A stretch of DNA of 64,000 nucleotides from Acidobacteria bacterium Ga0077553 (GCA_001464575.1 LNFE01000076.1:26643-90642), one strand, 5' to 3'. Shown: positions 9,307 through 17,720, numbered from the stretch's first letter. Numbers and translations: made by a program. The notes: a model not told the origin generated them from the letters alone.

Positions 9307-10411
9307 AAGTAGGCGACAACTTTCGTAAATGCGCGACCGCGGAGCCGACCGCTCCAATCAACGCCTCTACCTCATCCAGGGTATTCGATTCCCCCAGTGA
9401 AAATCGGATGCAACTCTTCGCTTCGGTCTTCGTCAGGCCGATGGCCAACAGCGCCGGCGACGGCTCGACGGCCCCGGATGAGCAAGCGGCGCCCGAAGAG
9501 ACCGAAAACCCGCGCAGGTCGAGCGCGATCACGAGCGCCTCGCCTTCGAGACCCGCGAATCGGATGTTCGTGGTATTTGGCAATCGCGGTGCACCCGCGC
9601 CCTGCACTACGGCATCCGGCACCGCGGCCAGAATCCCGGCTTCCAACCGGTCCCGCAACGCCGCCACGTCGTGCAGCGGTCGAGCCGCCGCCGCGCCTAA
9701 CGCCACGATGCCTGGAACGTTTTCCGTACCCGCCCGGCGACCGCTTTCGTGCCGTCCGCCGAACTGCAACGGCGCCAGGTCGACCCCTTTCCGCACGAAC
9801 AACGCGCCAATACCCTTGGGCGCCTGCATTTTGTGCCCACTCACGGAATAAAGATCGACGCCGAGCGCACCCAGATCAACGGCCATCCGGCCCGGCACCT
9901 GCACGCCGTCAGAGTGGAACAGCGCGCCGAACTCATGCGCAACCGCGGCCAGGGCCGCCACCGGTTGCACGGTGCCGAACTCATTGTTGGCGTGCATGAT
10001 GGATACCAAATCCGTCTCCGGGCGCATCGCCGCGCGCAGGGCTTCCGGGGTGATCAAACCATTCTGGTCCGGGGCTACCACCGTGACATCGGCCCGCCGG
10101 GCGAGCGTCTGCGCCACCGCCGGATGCTCAATCGCGCTCGTCACCACGTGCCGCGCCGGCAGCGAAAGCGCCAGGTTGTTCGCCTCCGTCCCCCCGCTCG
10201 TAAACACGATCTCTTTCGGCGAACAGCCCAACCGCGCCGCCACTTGCCGCCGCGCCGTTTCCACCATTTGCCGGGCCCGCTGCCCGTCCCGATGGATGCT
10301 CGACGGATTGCCGCACGCCTCCGTCAGCGCCGGCAGCATCGCCGCCAACACATCGGGCGCCACCGGGGTCGTCGCGTTATGGTCGAAGTAAGCCAACTTC
10401 CATGGTATCAA
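9299..10411 (-). CDS. Cysteine desulfurase, NifS/IscS type
   Basis: About 370 residues. It is a PLP enzyme that takes sulfur from cysteine onto an active-site Cys. It shows [11 protein letters not shown] at the start, [12 protein letters not shown], the PLP His in SAIEHPAV, the PLP lysine in [12 protein letters not shown], and the catalytic loop [10 protein letters not shown] near residue 320. The short loop resembles IscS/NifS class I enzymes. It directly precedes and overlaps mnmA, so it is the likely sulfur donor for tRNA 2-thiouridine. Start is uncertain: TTG at 10411, or TTG at 10396 giving the more typical [10 protein letters not shown]. Either way it overlaps the end of the upstream membrane protein gene. 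Confidence 0.92.
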   Translation of the reverse strand: MIPWKLAYFDHNATTPVAPDVLAAMLPALTEACGNPSSIHRDGQRARQMVETARRQVAARLGCSPKEIVFTSGGTEANNLALSLPARHVVTSAIEHPAVAQTLARRADVTVVAPDQNGLITPEALRAAMRPETDLVSIMHANNEFGTVQPVAALAAVAHEFGALFHSDGVQVPGRMAVDLGALGVDLYSVSGHKMQAPKGIGALFVRKGVDLAPLQFGGRHESGRRAGTENVPGIVALGAAAARPLHDVAALRDRLEAGILAAVPDAVVQGAGAPRLPNTTNIRFAGLEGEALVIALDLRGFSVSSGAACSSGAVEPSPALLAIGLTKTEAKSCIRFSLGESNTLDEVEALIGAVGSAVAHLRKLSPTYV

Positions 10412-12365
10412 GGCGCGAAATCCGAGCCGAACGCACCCAGACCGTCCCTGGCGAAGGGTTGACCAGCCGAAGCCAGCTCTGCGCAGGCGGCGCCGTCCCG
10501 GCCGGAATTACGAAACGAACCCAACGAAACTCCCGGCCCAGTTCCCCAATCGTATGGTCCTGCTCGGCGGCATCATAGCCCTGCCCTCCGTAGAAGTCCG
10601 CGTAGAAGGCGCTCGTATCGCCTTCGGCCCGAGCCTCGAACTCGACAACGTATTCGAAATCGGCCTGCAGCGGCACCAGGTGTTGCGCAATGCTCACCGG
10701 CTGGCCGCGCAACTGCAGCACGCCACCCTCCAGACGCGGACCTCCGGCCACCTCCCAACGTTCCAGATGCAAGGGAGGCCCCGGCTTGCGTTCCCCGGCA
10801 TACAGCGGCTGCTCGCGATGGAAGGTCACCTGGTAACCTGCGGTGTCTTCCTTGCGCAGCACGTTCACCCGCCGCACGCCTGAGTCGTCGTACCGCATCA
10901 GCACCACACTCCGATAAGGCACCCAAGACGGAGCCTTCCGCAAAATGAAGCCCCGATGCCCCATCGTGTTCTCCGCCAGCATCCCCTTGGCATCGCTATC
11001 AAACACCAGATCCGCGTATTCAACCGTCGCCACTCCCGCCCGCCCCGGCGCGAAGATCTTTAGATTCACGTTGTCCGACCGGTACAAATTCTTCACAAAG
11101 ATGTCGCTGTTGTAGGGCGACAATCCCAGCGGCGGCTGGGTCAGGACAAACATGGTCGGCGAGGTAATCCGCGGTACCGCGGCCTTGAGTCCGGCGCCGA
11201 TGCGCTCCAAATCCGCCGACCAGCGAGTCTGCCGGGCGTTGGCGCCCAGCGCCAACAAAGCCGCTCCGCAGAAGACGGCCAACCGCACCCCGCGAGCCCA
11301 ACGCACCGGCAGGAACAGCAGCCCAATGGTAACGAGCAACGGCATCATCAATTGTTGAATCATCGGCGCCCGCGTCCCGGGAACCCACACTACACTGGTC
11401 ATCTCCAAAGCCACGGTGCCAGCGCCGAGACCCGCGACTGCCCACCCCAATTCGAGCGCCAAGCGCCGTCCGCCCGCGGGTCTGCCCGGCTCAGCGCACA
11501 GCCGGAAAAACGCCACGCCCAGCGCCACCGCGCCCACCGCGCAAAAAATTAGGTCCCGCCGGTAGTAGCCCCACAACTCCCGGAGCACGTCCCCGTACAC
11601 CGGATCCCAAACCCACGCCAGTAACGAAGGCGCCAGCCGGCTCAGCGCCGGGCCATCCACCGACAATGTCTCCGATGGCACGTACCCTACCGTTGTCCAG
11701 ATCATGCCGAAAAGCGCCAGCACCCCGGCAAAGGGCAGCGCGTCGATCAACCCCTTCCGCCATCCCAGCCGCACCGCGCCCAGCCCGGCGATGGCCAGCG
11801 GAGCAGAGGCCTGCAGCGTATAAGTCGAAATAGCCGCCAGATACAGCAGCAGGGCTCCCACCAGCCACCCGGCCTCCGCCCGGCCGCTATCGAGAAACCG
11901 CACGTAAGCCGCCACCGCCAGCAAGGACATCGATGCCGCCATCAGCATCGTCCAGTTGATCTGGCCGACTATCCCCGAGCAGCTCCATAACATTCCCAAC
12001 GCACCGCTCACAACTGCGAACCGCCGGTAGGCTGCGCCCCCCAACGACGCCACCAGCGCGTAAACCGACAACCCGCAAACCAGGTCGACCACCTTCCGAA
12101 CCGCGTAGATTCCGTAAGCCGTGTCGATCACCAACGGCTTTACCGCCAGGTACCACCACGGGGCCAGCGGATTCCGGCTATCGTGCTCCCAAAAGGCCTT
12201 CTGCGCCGGGTACTCCGCATGATGTTGCAGAAAGTAGACCCAGTTGAAATCCTCGCCCAATGGGCCGATGCGGAAACCCACCCCGGCGCCCAGGGCCTGC
12301 AAAACGGCAATCCACCCGAGGGAAATCGCCCAGAGTAAAAAAAGCCTGACCAAAGGTTGCGCCAA
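10377..12365 (-). CDS. Large integral membrane protein with C-terminal beta module
   Basis: 662 residues. Roughly the first 400 contain about ten hydrophobic segments (for example LFLLWAISLGWIAVLQAL, LIFCAVGAVALGVAFF, LMMPLLVTIGLLFLP), in the manner of membrane glycosyltransferases or polymer-processing proteins; no catalytic motif is recognised. The C-terminal 130 residues form a beta-rich module (FEYVVEFEARAEG, GGQGYDAAEQ, WVRFVIPAG) also present at the end of the protein at 23200-25257. The topology suggests an extracytoplasmic C-terminus. The gene overlaps the cysteine desulfurase start by some 20-35 bp, but the link is probably positional only. Confidence 0.7.
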   Translation of the reverse strand: MAQPLVRLFLLWAISLGWIAVLQALGAGVGFRIGPLGEDFNWVYFLQHHAEYPAQKAFWEHDSRNPLAPWWYLAVKPLVIDTAYGIYAVRKVVDLVCGLSVYALVASLGGAAYRRFAVVSGALGMLWSCSGIVGQINWTMLMAASMSLLAVAAYVRFLDSGRAEAGWLVGALLLYLAAISTYTLQASAPLAIAGLGAVRLGWRKGLIDALPFAGVLALFGMIWTTVGYVPSETLSVDGPALSRLAPSLLAWVWDPVYGDVLRELWGYYRRDLIFCAVGAVALGVAFFRLCAEPGRPAGGRRLALELGWAVAGLGAGTVALEMTSVVWVPGTRAPMIQQLMMPLLVTIGLLFLPVRWARGVRLAVFCGAALLALGANARQTRWSADLERIGAGLKAAVPRITSPTMFVLTQPPLGLSPYNSDIFVKNLYRSDNVNLKIFAPGRAGVATVEYADLVFDSDAKGMLAENTMGHRGFILRKAPSWVPYRSVVLMRYDDSGVRRVNVLRKEDTAGYQVTFHREQPLYAGERKPGPPLHLERWEVAGGPRLEGGVLQLRGQPVSIAQHLVPLQADFEYVVEFEARAEGDTSAFYADFYGGQGYDAAEQDHTIGELGREFRWVRFVIPAGTAPPAQSWLRLVNPSPGTVWVRSARISRLDTMEVGLLRP

Positions 12366-12384
12366 TCTCCCTCACGGTATCACG

Positions 12385-12403
12385 GACCGCTAGAATAGCG
12401 GTC
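12385..12403 (+). promoter_or_regulatory. Perfect inverted repeat containing a -10-like TAGAAT
   Basis: GACCGCTA-GAA-TAGCGGTC is an 8-bp perfect inverted repeat with a 3-base spacer ending exactly at the ATG at 12404. It contains TAGAAT (12391-12396), placed so that transcription would begin at or next to the ATG. It could be a leaderless promoter with an overlapping operator; there is no Shine-Dalgarno sequence. Confidence 0.4.
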
Positions 12404-13150
12404 ATGCTTGTCGCCAACCCTAAGGGCAACTACTCCTTCATCCGCGGCATTGCGCCGTACTCCGGCGGTGCCGTGGCCGCTGACGGCTTCGAGGTCGTCC
12501 ACGCCCGCTTCCATCAGCCCGTGCCCCTCGCGCAGGGCTTTGAACGGGTGAAGGCCCATCTGGCCGCCATCAACCGGCCGCTCCACGCCCTCTGCTCGAT
12601 GGAGCTCCGGTCGCCCCGGCCCTTCACCTTCCAGGGCTTCAATGAGTTCAACGCCGGCTACGTCACCGTGCTCAAAAACTGGGGGCTCTTCCTCGAAGAC
12701 ATGAATCCGGTCGCCCGCACCAACATTGCCCCGGAGATCGGCGCGCCCTCCGAACCGAGCCTCTACGGCTTCGGTTACACCGTGCCATCGAAGGTCACCC
12801 GCAAGACGTTTATCGTAGCCGGGGCCGGCGAACTGCCCGAAGGCACCCTTGACCCGCACGATGTCGTCCGCCGCGGCGAACTCTCCGCCGACGCGCTTCG
12901 CGTCAAGGCCGAGTTCGTCATGGGGCTCATGACCGGCCGCCTGCATGGCCTCGGCGTCAACTGGGACCTCGTCAACGTCGCCGAAATGTACACCGTCCAT
13001 CCGGTGTGGCACCTGCTCGCCGAACAGATCGTCCGGCCCATGGCGAAAGGCGCCATCCACGGCGTCACCTGGCACTACTCCCGGCCCCCCATTGAAACCA
13101 TCGAATTCGAAATGGACGTCCGCGGCTGCGTGCAGGAGCTTTTCCTATAA
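12404..13150 (+). CDS. Conserved protein, possible CnbZ-like (aminomuconate deaminase family)
   Basis: 248 residues, cytoplasmic, no membrane segments. Recognisable blocks are NYSFIRGIAPYSGGAVA at the start, ALCSMELRSPRPFTFQGF, NPVARTNIAPEIGAPSEPSLYGF and a C-terminal NVAEMYTVHPVW followed by WHYSRPPI. This layout recalls the 2-amino-5-chloromuconate deaminase (CnbZ) family, which has a RidA-like fold; that assignment is from memory of the family pattern and is tentative. It lies just before and 0 bp from the SAM-hydrolase gene, in the same operon, but a shared pathway is not evident. The start is ATG at 12404, probably leaderless. Confidence 0.6.
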   Translation: MLVANPKGNYSFIRGIAPYSGGAVAADGFEVVHARFHQPVPLAQGFERVKAHLAAINRPLHALCSMELRSPRPFTFQGFNEFNAGYVTVLKNWGLFLEDMNPVARTNIAPEIGAPSEPSLYGFGYTVPSKVTRKTFIVAGAGELPEGTLDPHDVVRRGELSADALRVKAEFVMGLMTGRLHGLGVNWDLVNVAEMYTVHPVWHLLAEQIVRPMAKGAIHGVTWHYSRPPIETIEFEMDVRGCVQELFL

Positions 13151-13933
13151 ATGCCCATCATCACCCTGACGACCGACTTCGGCACCACGGACTCCTACGT
13201 CGGCGCGATGAAGGGAGTGCTGCTCTCCATCTGCCCCAAGGCCACCATCGTCGACCTGACCCACGAGTTGCCGCCGTATGACGTCACCGAGGCCGCCTTT
13301 GTCTTCGAACAGGCTCGCCGCTGGTTCCCGAAAAAGACGATCCATGTCGCCGTCGTCGACCCCGGCGTCGGCAGCACGCGCCGGCCGCTCCTCGTCGAGG
13401 CCGGGGGGCACTATCTCGTCGGACCCGACAACGGCATCTTCACCTACGCGCTCGGCGGAAGCGCGGTGAAGACCCGGCACTTGAGCAACGAGAAACTCTT
13501 CCTAAAGCCCGTCAGCGCCACCTTCCACGGTCGCGACATCTTCGCCCCCTGTGCGGCGCATCTTGCCGCCGGGATGCCGCCGGCCAAGCTGGGCAAACTG
13601 GTGAAGGACGCTCTCCGGCTGAACCTCGGCACGAACAACCGGATTTCGAAGCGGCAATGGAGCGGCTCCGTTTTGCGCGTAGACCGTTTTGGCAACCTCA
13701 TCACGAGTTTTTCTATTGCTGAGTTCGGCTGGCTGGCCGATCGGCCCTTCGAGATCCTGGTTGGTTTCGAGAAAGTGGGCAAACGCGCCACCCACTTTGC
13801 CGAGTGCGAGTATGGAGAGCTCTACGCGATTGTCGGTTCGAGCGGCTACATCGAAATTGTGCAGCGGGAAGCCTCGGCCGCCAAGCGGCTGGGAGTAGTC
13901 AGCGGCGCCCCGGTGGATGTGACTGGCTGGTAA
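13151..13933 (+). CDS. SAM hydroxide adenosyltransferase (DUF62 family)
   Basis: 260 residues. Enzymes of this family cleave S-adenosylmethionine to adenosine and methionine with water as nucleophile and are related to fluorinase and chlorinase. Visible motifs are ITLTTDFGTTDSYVGAMKG at the start, VDLTHELPPYDV, VVDPGVGS, LVGPDNGIF, FHGRDIFAPCAAHLA, and the C-terminal VDRFGNLITS. The Asp, Arg and His in these motifs are the known hydroxide-activating set. Length is normal. It begins on the base after the preceding stop, so it is translationally linked to it, and it is followed by a methionine-synthesis enzyme, fitting a SAM/methionine turnover group. Confidence 0.9.
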   Translation: MPIITLTTDFGTTDSYVGAMKGVLLSICPKATIVDLTHELPPYDVTEAAFVFEQARRWFPKKTIHVAVVDPGVGSTRRPLLVEAGGHYLVGPDNGIFTYALGGSAVKTRHLSNEKLFLKPVSATFHGRDIFAPCAAHLAAGMPPAKLGKLVKDALRLNLGTNNRISKRQWSGSVLRVDRFGNLITSFSIAEFGWLADRPFEILVGFEKVGKRATHFAECEYGELYAIVGSSGYIEIVQREASAAKRLGVVSGAPVDVTGW

Positions 13934-13936
13934 ACT
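13931..13936 (+). promoter_or_regulatory. Candidate -10 box before the homocysteine methyltransferase gene
   Basis: TAAACT starts with the TAA stop codon of the SAM-hydrolase gene and lies 10 bases before the next ATG (13947). It would give a leader of only a few bases. The 10-base gap has no Shine-Dalgarno sequence. Confidence 0.35.
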
Positions 13937-13946
13937 CAGAGATTAA

Positions 13947-15806
13947 ATGAGTTCCGCCACCCTGCCGAAGACCCGCGCCAAAGAGTTCCGTGAGGCGCTT
14001 GCCCACGGGGTTCTGGTCGCCGATGGCGCCATGGGCACCATGCTGTACGAGAAGGGCGTATTCATCAACCGTTGCTACGACGAGTTGAATCTCTCCGCCC
14101 CTCACTTAGTCAAAGAGGTTCACGAAGCCTACGTCAAGGCCGGGGCGCAGATCCTCGAAGCCAACACGTTCGGCGCCAACCGCGGCCGCTTGGCGACGTT
14201 CAGCCTGGGCGAAAAGCTGGTGGCGATCAATCAAGCCGGCGTCCGTCTGGCCCGCGAAGCCGCCGGAGAGGTCGCGTTCGTGGCCGGCTCCATCGGGCCG
14301 AGCGGCATGCGCAACGCTAGCCCCGAAGAGCTCCGCGATATCTTCACTGAACAGGCCACGGTGCTGGTCGAAGCCGGCGTCGACCTTCTCGTCCTCGAAA
14401 CTTTTTTCGCCATTGAGGAACTGCGCGAGGCGGTCGCCGCCGTCCGCGCCGTAGCCGGGCCGGAACTCGCCATCATCGCTCAAGTCACCATCAACGACGA
14501 CGGCGCCATGCTCGACGGCACCAGCACGGAAGACTTCACCGCCCTGCTCGACCAATGGCCCGTCGATGTCATCGGTTTGAACTGTTCAGTGGGCCCCAAG
14601 GCGACGCTCGAAACGGTCGAACGCATTATGCGCCAGACGAGCAAGCCGGTTTCCGCCATGCCGAACGCCGGCCATCCGGCCGATGTCGAAGGCCGCAAGA
14701 TCTATCTCTGTTCGCCCGAGTACATGTCGCAATACGCCCGCCGCTTCCTCTGGGCCGGGGTGAAGATCGTCGGCGGCTGTTGCGGGACCACCCCGGATCA
14801 CATCAAGCTCGTCCGCAGCGAAGCGCGCAGCCTCCAGCCGGGCCATCAAACCCTGCCGGTGACCGTCGACGAAACGAAGCCACCCGTGGTGAAGATGCCG
14901 TTGGTGCCGGTCGGCGAAAAGAGCAAGCTCGGCGCCAAGCTGGCCGCCAAGCAGTTCGTCACCTTTGTCGAGATTCTGCCGCCGCGGGGCGTCGATCCCG
15001 CGCGCGAGGTGGCCGGCGCCATCCTCTGCCGCGATGCGGGCATTGACGTAATCAACGTCCCCGATGGCCCCCGCGCCAGCGCCCGGCTTTCGGCCGCCAT
15101 CACCTGCAAGATTTTTCAGGAGCAGGCGGGCATCGAAGCCGTGCTGCACTTCTGCTGCCGCGACCGGAATATCCTTGGCATGCAGTCGGACCTGCTGGGC
15201 GCGCACGCGCTCGGGGTACGCAACCTCATCTGCATCACCGGCGATCCGCCCCGCATGGGCGCCCACCAGCACGCCACGGCCGTCTTCGATGTGGACGCCA
15301 TCGGTCTTGCCGATATCGTCACCAACCTGAACTCGGGGCTCGACATTGGCGGCAACGCCATGGGTTCGCAAACGGCGCTGCTGCTCGGCGTCGGAGCCAA
15401 TCCTGGCGCATTGAATATCGACGAAGAGGTGCGCCGCTTCGAGCGCAAGGTGGCGGCGGGCGCCGAGTACGTCGTTACCCAACCGGTGTTCGACATCAAA
15501 CTCCTCGAGAACTTCCTCAAACGGACCGAGCATTGCAGGATTCCGGTGGTCTGCGGCATCTGGCCGTTGACCAGCTACCGGAACGCCCAGTTCATGGTGG
15601 ATGAGTTACGCGTCCCGGTGCCGGAACCGTTCATGCAACGCATGCAGCGGGCCGCCGATGCCGAAGCCGCCCGGCAGGAAGGCATTGCCATCGCCCAGGA
15701 AATGACCCGGGAGGTGCAATGGATGGTCGAAGGCATTCAGCTCAGCGCCCCGTTCGGACGCTATCAAATGGCCGTTGACGTGGCTACCGTGATCGAGAAA
15801 CGCTAA
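13947..15806 (+). CDS. Homocysteine S-methyltransferase / methylenetetrahydrofolate reductase fusion
   Basis: 619 residues in two enzymes. Residues 10-295 form a homocysteine methyltransferase (S-methyl-trans) barrel: VADGAMGTMLYEKG, ILEANTFGANR, and zinc Cys residues in GLNCSVGP and GGCCGTTP. Residues 330-610 form a MetF-type methylenetetrahydrofolate reductase: VEILPPRGVDPA, LICITGDPPRMG, and VTQPVFDIKLLENF. The order and length match the YitJ-type bifunctional proteins of many bacteria, which make methyl-THF and pass on methyl groups to homocysteine. It follows the SAM hydroxide adenosyltransferase by 13 bp and precedes the YrdC gene by 7 bp. It has no cobalamin-binding domain, so it is not a MetH. 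Confidence 0.92.
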   Translation: MSSATLPKTRAKEFREALAHGVLVADGAMGTMLYEKGVFINRCYDELNLSAPHLVKEVHEAYVKAGAQILEANTFGANRGRLATFSLGEKLVAINQAGVRLAREAAGEVAFVAGSIGPSGMRNASPEELRDIFTEQATVLVEAGVDLLVLETFFAIEELREAVAAVRAVAGPELAIIAQVTINDDGAMLDGTSTEDFTALLDQWPVDVIGLNCSVGPKATLETVERIMRQTSKPVSAMPNAGHPADVEGRKIYLCSPEYMSQYARRFLWAGVKIVGGCCGTTPDHIKLVRSEARSLQPGHQTLPVTVDETKPPVVKMPLVPVGEKSKLGAKLAAKQFVTFVEILPPRGVDPAREVAGAILCRDAGIDVINVPDGPRASARLSAAITCKIFQEQAGIEAVLHFCCRDRNILGMQSDLLGAHALGVRNLICITGDPPRMGAHQHATAVFDVDAIGLADIVTNLNSGLDIGGNAMGSQTALLLGVGANPGALNIDEEVRRFERKVAAGAEYVVTQPVFDIKLLENFLKRTEHCRIPVVCGIWPLTSYRNAQFMVDELRVPVPEPFMQRMQRAADAEAARQEGIAIAQEMTREVQWMVEGIQLSAPFGRYQMAVDVATVIEKR

Positions 15807-15813
15807 CAAACCT

Positions 15814-16452
15814 GTGCCGACGGACTTACTCGAAGTAGACCAGACTGACCCGGATGAAGGCGTCATCGCCTCGGCCGCCGCCGCGATTTTGCGGGGGAAA
15901 GTGGTCGCCATCCCCACCGACGGGTTGTACTCCCTGGTGGCGGATCCCTTTAACTTGCAGGCGGTGGGCCGGGTGTTCGCCGCCAAAGGCCGCGAGCAGG
16001 CCCGGAGCCTGCCGCTACTCGTCAGCGATGTGCCCATGGCTGAAGAGTTATGCGCGGAGATTTCGGCCCGCTTTCGCGTGCTGGCGCGGGTCTTCTGGCC
16101 GGGGCCGCTGACCGTAATTGTGCCGGCGTCGCCGAAAGTGCCGCTGCGGGCCACCGGCAATACTGGCCGGTTGGGTTTGCGCCATTCGCGGTCAAAAGTG
16201 GCGCAGGCGCTGTTGCAAAAGTTGAACCAGCCGTTGATCGCCACAAGTGCTAACATAAACGGCCAGCCGACGTGTACCAGCGGCATCGAAGTCTTTGGTA
16301 CGATGGACGGTCGTCTGGACTTAGTGCTGGACGGGGGGACGTGCCCAGGCATGGGTCCCACGACGATCGATATTACCGAACCCTACTGGCGCGTGATCAA
16401 AGAAGGGGCGGTCCCAGAAAAAGAACTCGCAGAAGTCTTGCGGCAAACGTGA
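15814..16452 (+). CDS. Threonylcarbamoyl-AMP synthase (YrdC/Sua5 family)
   Basis: 212 residues. It makes threonylcarbamoyl-AMP from threonine, bicarbonate and ATP for the t6A modification at position 37 of ANN-reading tRNAs. Family blocks present: ILRGKVVAIPTDGLYSLV, IFAAKGR-like VFAAKGREQARSLPLLV, FWPGPLTVIVPAS, TGRLGLRHSRS, and LIATSANINGQPTCTS. It lacks the C-terminal extension of Sua5, so it is the short YrdC form. The start is GTG at 15814, 7 bp after the MTHFR stop. The GTG could be replaced by a start a few codons in; the core begins at about residue 14. Confidence 0.9.
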   Translation: MPTDLLEVDQTDPDEGVIASAAAAILRGKVVAIPTDGLYSLVADPFNLQAVGRVFAAKGREQARSLPLLVSDVPMAEELCAEISARFRVLARVFWPGPLTVIVPASPKVPLRATGNTGRLGLRHSRSKVAQALLQKLNQPLIATSANINGQPTCTSGIEVFGTMDGRLDLVLDGGTCPGMGPTTIDITEPYWRVIKEGAVPEKELAEVLRQT

Positions 16453-16459
16453 GGCATAT

Positions 16460-17482
16460 ATGAAGTATTTCCTGCAGCGGGAAGGCCGGAGTTTCGGTCC
16501 TTACTCCTTTGACGATCTGAAGCGTTACCAAAGTGAAGGCCGGATCGGTCCCGAGGACAAGATCCGCCCGGAAGATTCCGAGAACTGGGTCCTGCAGACC
16601 GAGTTCTTTAATCCCCCGGCCACGCCGGCGCCGCAGGTAAGCCCGGCCCCGGTGTTCATGCCGCCGGCCCCGGCACCCGCACCCGCCCCGGCGCCCACTC
16701 CCACTCCGGCTCCAAACCCATTTGCCGCGCCCACCGACGCCAACCCGGTGTGGACTCCCCCAGCCCCGGCCCCGCAGGCCAACCCGTTTGCGCCGTCTGG
16801 CGCCACGTCGAGCAACCCCTTCTCGGCCCCGCCGACGGGTGGATTCGGCGCGCCGCCCGCGCAACAGGGTTTTGGCGCTCCCCCGGCCTCGCCTGGCTTT
16901 GGCGCTCCCCCGGCGCAGCAAGGGTTTGGTGCTCCTCCGGCCAATTCCGGCTTCGGCGGTCCCCCAGCTTCGCCTGGCTTCGGTGCTCCCGCCCCGGGTG
17001 GCTTCGCCCCCGCGCCCAACCCCGCGGCCTCCGGCGCCTGGCCGGCTCCGCCCGACATGCAGTGGTATCTCGTTCTGATTATCACCATGGTCTGCGGATT
17101 CTTCGGCCTGTACTGGTTCTACACGCAGATGGTGTTCGTCAAGAAGCTGGACCCGGCAAGCAAGGCGATGAAGATGATCTTCGGCGGCTGGGGCTTGGCC
17201 ATTGGCGGGGTGCTCATCGGTGCGATTCTCGGTGCGGCGCTCAGCGACTCGGCGCTGGCACTAATCCCGATTCTGCTAACCATGGTTTGTTACCTCGGCG
17301 GGATCATTGCGATCATCCTCGGGGTGTTCAATATGCGCGCGTCGATTGAGAAGCACTACAACACGGTGGAGAACATCGGGTTGAAGCTCAGCCCCGTGAT
17401 GACGTTCTTCTTCAACATGTATTACTTCCAGTACCACTTCGCCCGGATCGCGGAGTGGAAGAAGACCGGCCGTTTGGCCTAG
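16460..17482 (+). CDS. GYF_2 domain membrane protein with Pro/Gly repeat linker
   Basis: 340 residues in three parts. Residues 1-48 are a GYF_2/DUF4339 domain (YFLQREGRSFGPYSFDDLKRY), a small protein-interaction fold. Residues 50-195 are a Pro/Ala/Gly-rich linker with Pro-Ala runs, then five 9-residue repeats GFGAPPAxx. Residues 198-330 are a membrane domain with three or four hydrophobic helices (VLIITMVCGFFGLYWFYTQM, GGVLIGAILGAALS, LIPILLTMVCYLGGIIAII), resembling DUF4234. It presumably displays the GYF_2 domain on the cytoplasmic side. GAGG precedes the ATG by 6 bases. No pathway link to the YrdC gene 7 bp upstream is obvious. Confidence 0.8.
   Translation: MKYFLQREGRSFGPYSFDDLKRYQSEGRIGPEDKIRPEDSENWVLQTEFFNPPATPAPQVSPAPVFMPPAPAPAPAPAPTPTPAPNPFAAPTDANPVWTPPAPAPQANPFAPSGATSSNPFSAPPTGGFGAPPAQQGFGAPPASPGFGAPPAQQGFGAPPANSGFGGPPASPGFGAPAPGGFAPAPNPAASGAWPAPPDMQWYLVLIITMVCGFFGLYWFYTQMVFVKKLDPASKAMKMIFGGWGLAIGGVLIGAILGAALSDSALALIPILLTMVCYLGGIIAIILGVFNMRASIEKHYNTVENIGLKLSPVMTFFFNMYYFQYHFARIAEWKKTGRLA
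16841..17002 (+). repeat. 27-bp in-frame tandem repeat in the GYF_2 protein gene
   Basis: Five 27-base units from 16841 to 16975, each coding GFGAPPA (GFGGPPA in unit five) plus two variable residues (QQ, SP, QQ, NS, SP), followed by a decayed sixth unit (GFGAPAPGG). Third positions differ between units, so the protein repeat is under selection or old. Confidence 0.85.
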
Positions 17483-17491
17483 GCGGCATGC

Positions 17492-17497
17492 TATCCT
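17492..17497 (+). promoter_or_regulatory. Candidate -10 box of the 6S-like RNA
   Basis: TATCCT, five bases before the 5' strand of the terminal stem of the RNA candidate (17503). This is the right distance for a start at about 17504. No convincing -35 hexamer is seen. Confidence 0.4.
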
Positions 17498-17502
17498 GAC
17501 CC

Positions 17503-17705
17503 TTGGAGCGTTTCTGGGGGTCAGGTGGGGCCTCTTAAATTTGATCCGATAGTCAAAGTCATGGAGTCCGTCTCGCACAAATGTGCCGGTGTGCAAGCTC
17601 CTGAACGCAAGTTCCAGGGAGAAGCCTGAAGGCGCGCGGAGGGTTCCCCCGTTCCAAAAGACGGGTCAATGACAGGGGTTTCACGGTCTCCCTGGGGCGC
17701 TCCAA
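17503..17705 (+). ncRNA. ssrS: Probable 6S RNA
   Basis: A 203-base structured, non-coding stretch between the GYF_2 gene and the YmdB-type gene. Its ends pair perfectly (TTGGAGCG at 17503-17510 with CGCTCCAA at 17698-17705). The stem extends through CTGGGGG / CTCCCTG with one mismatch. Inner hairpins include GCAC-AAAT-GTGC and GAAC-GCAA-GTTC. A GAGAAGCCT segment and the GGTGTGCAAGCTC segment resemble the E. coli 6S apical region. A TATCCT lies upstream at promoter distance. In several bacterial groups the 6S gene lies just upstream of rny or ymdB, as here. 6S RNA binds the housekeeping RNA polymerase. No covariance search was possible, so identity is likely but not proven. Confidence 0.6.
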
Positions 17706-17720
17706 CTCGCTCCCGCCAGC

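Noticed and set aside
16841..17002. Direct repeats of 27 bp, CRISPR-like at first sight
   Set aside because: The units are contiguous, in frame, without unique spacers, and code for GFGAPPA in a larger gene.
17495..17525. CCTGACCC/GGGTCAGG hairpin as a rho-independent terminator
   Set aside because: No U-run follows and it overlaps the promoter-proximal end of the 6S-like RNA, so it is not listed as a terminator.
17503..17705. SRP RNA, tmRNA or RNase P RNA
   Set aside because: No SRP core (GGAAGGAAGC-like), no tag-peptide frame or tRNA-like ends, and too short for RNase P.
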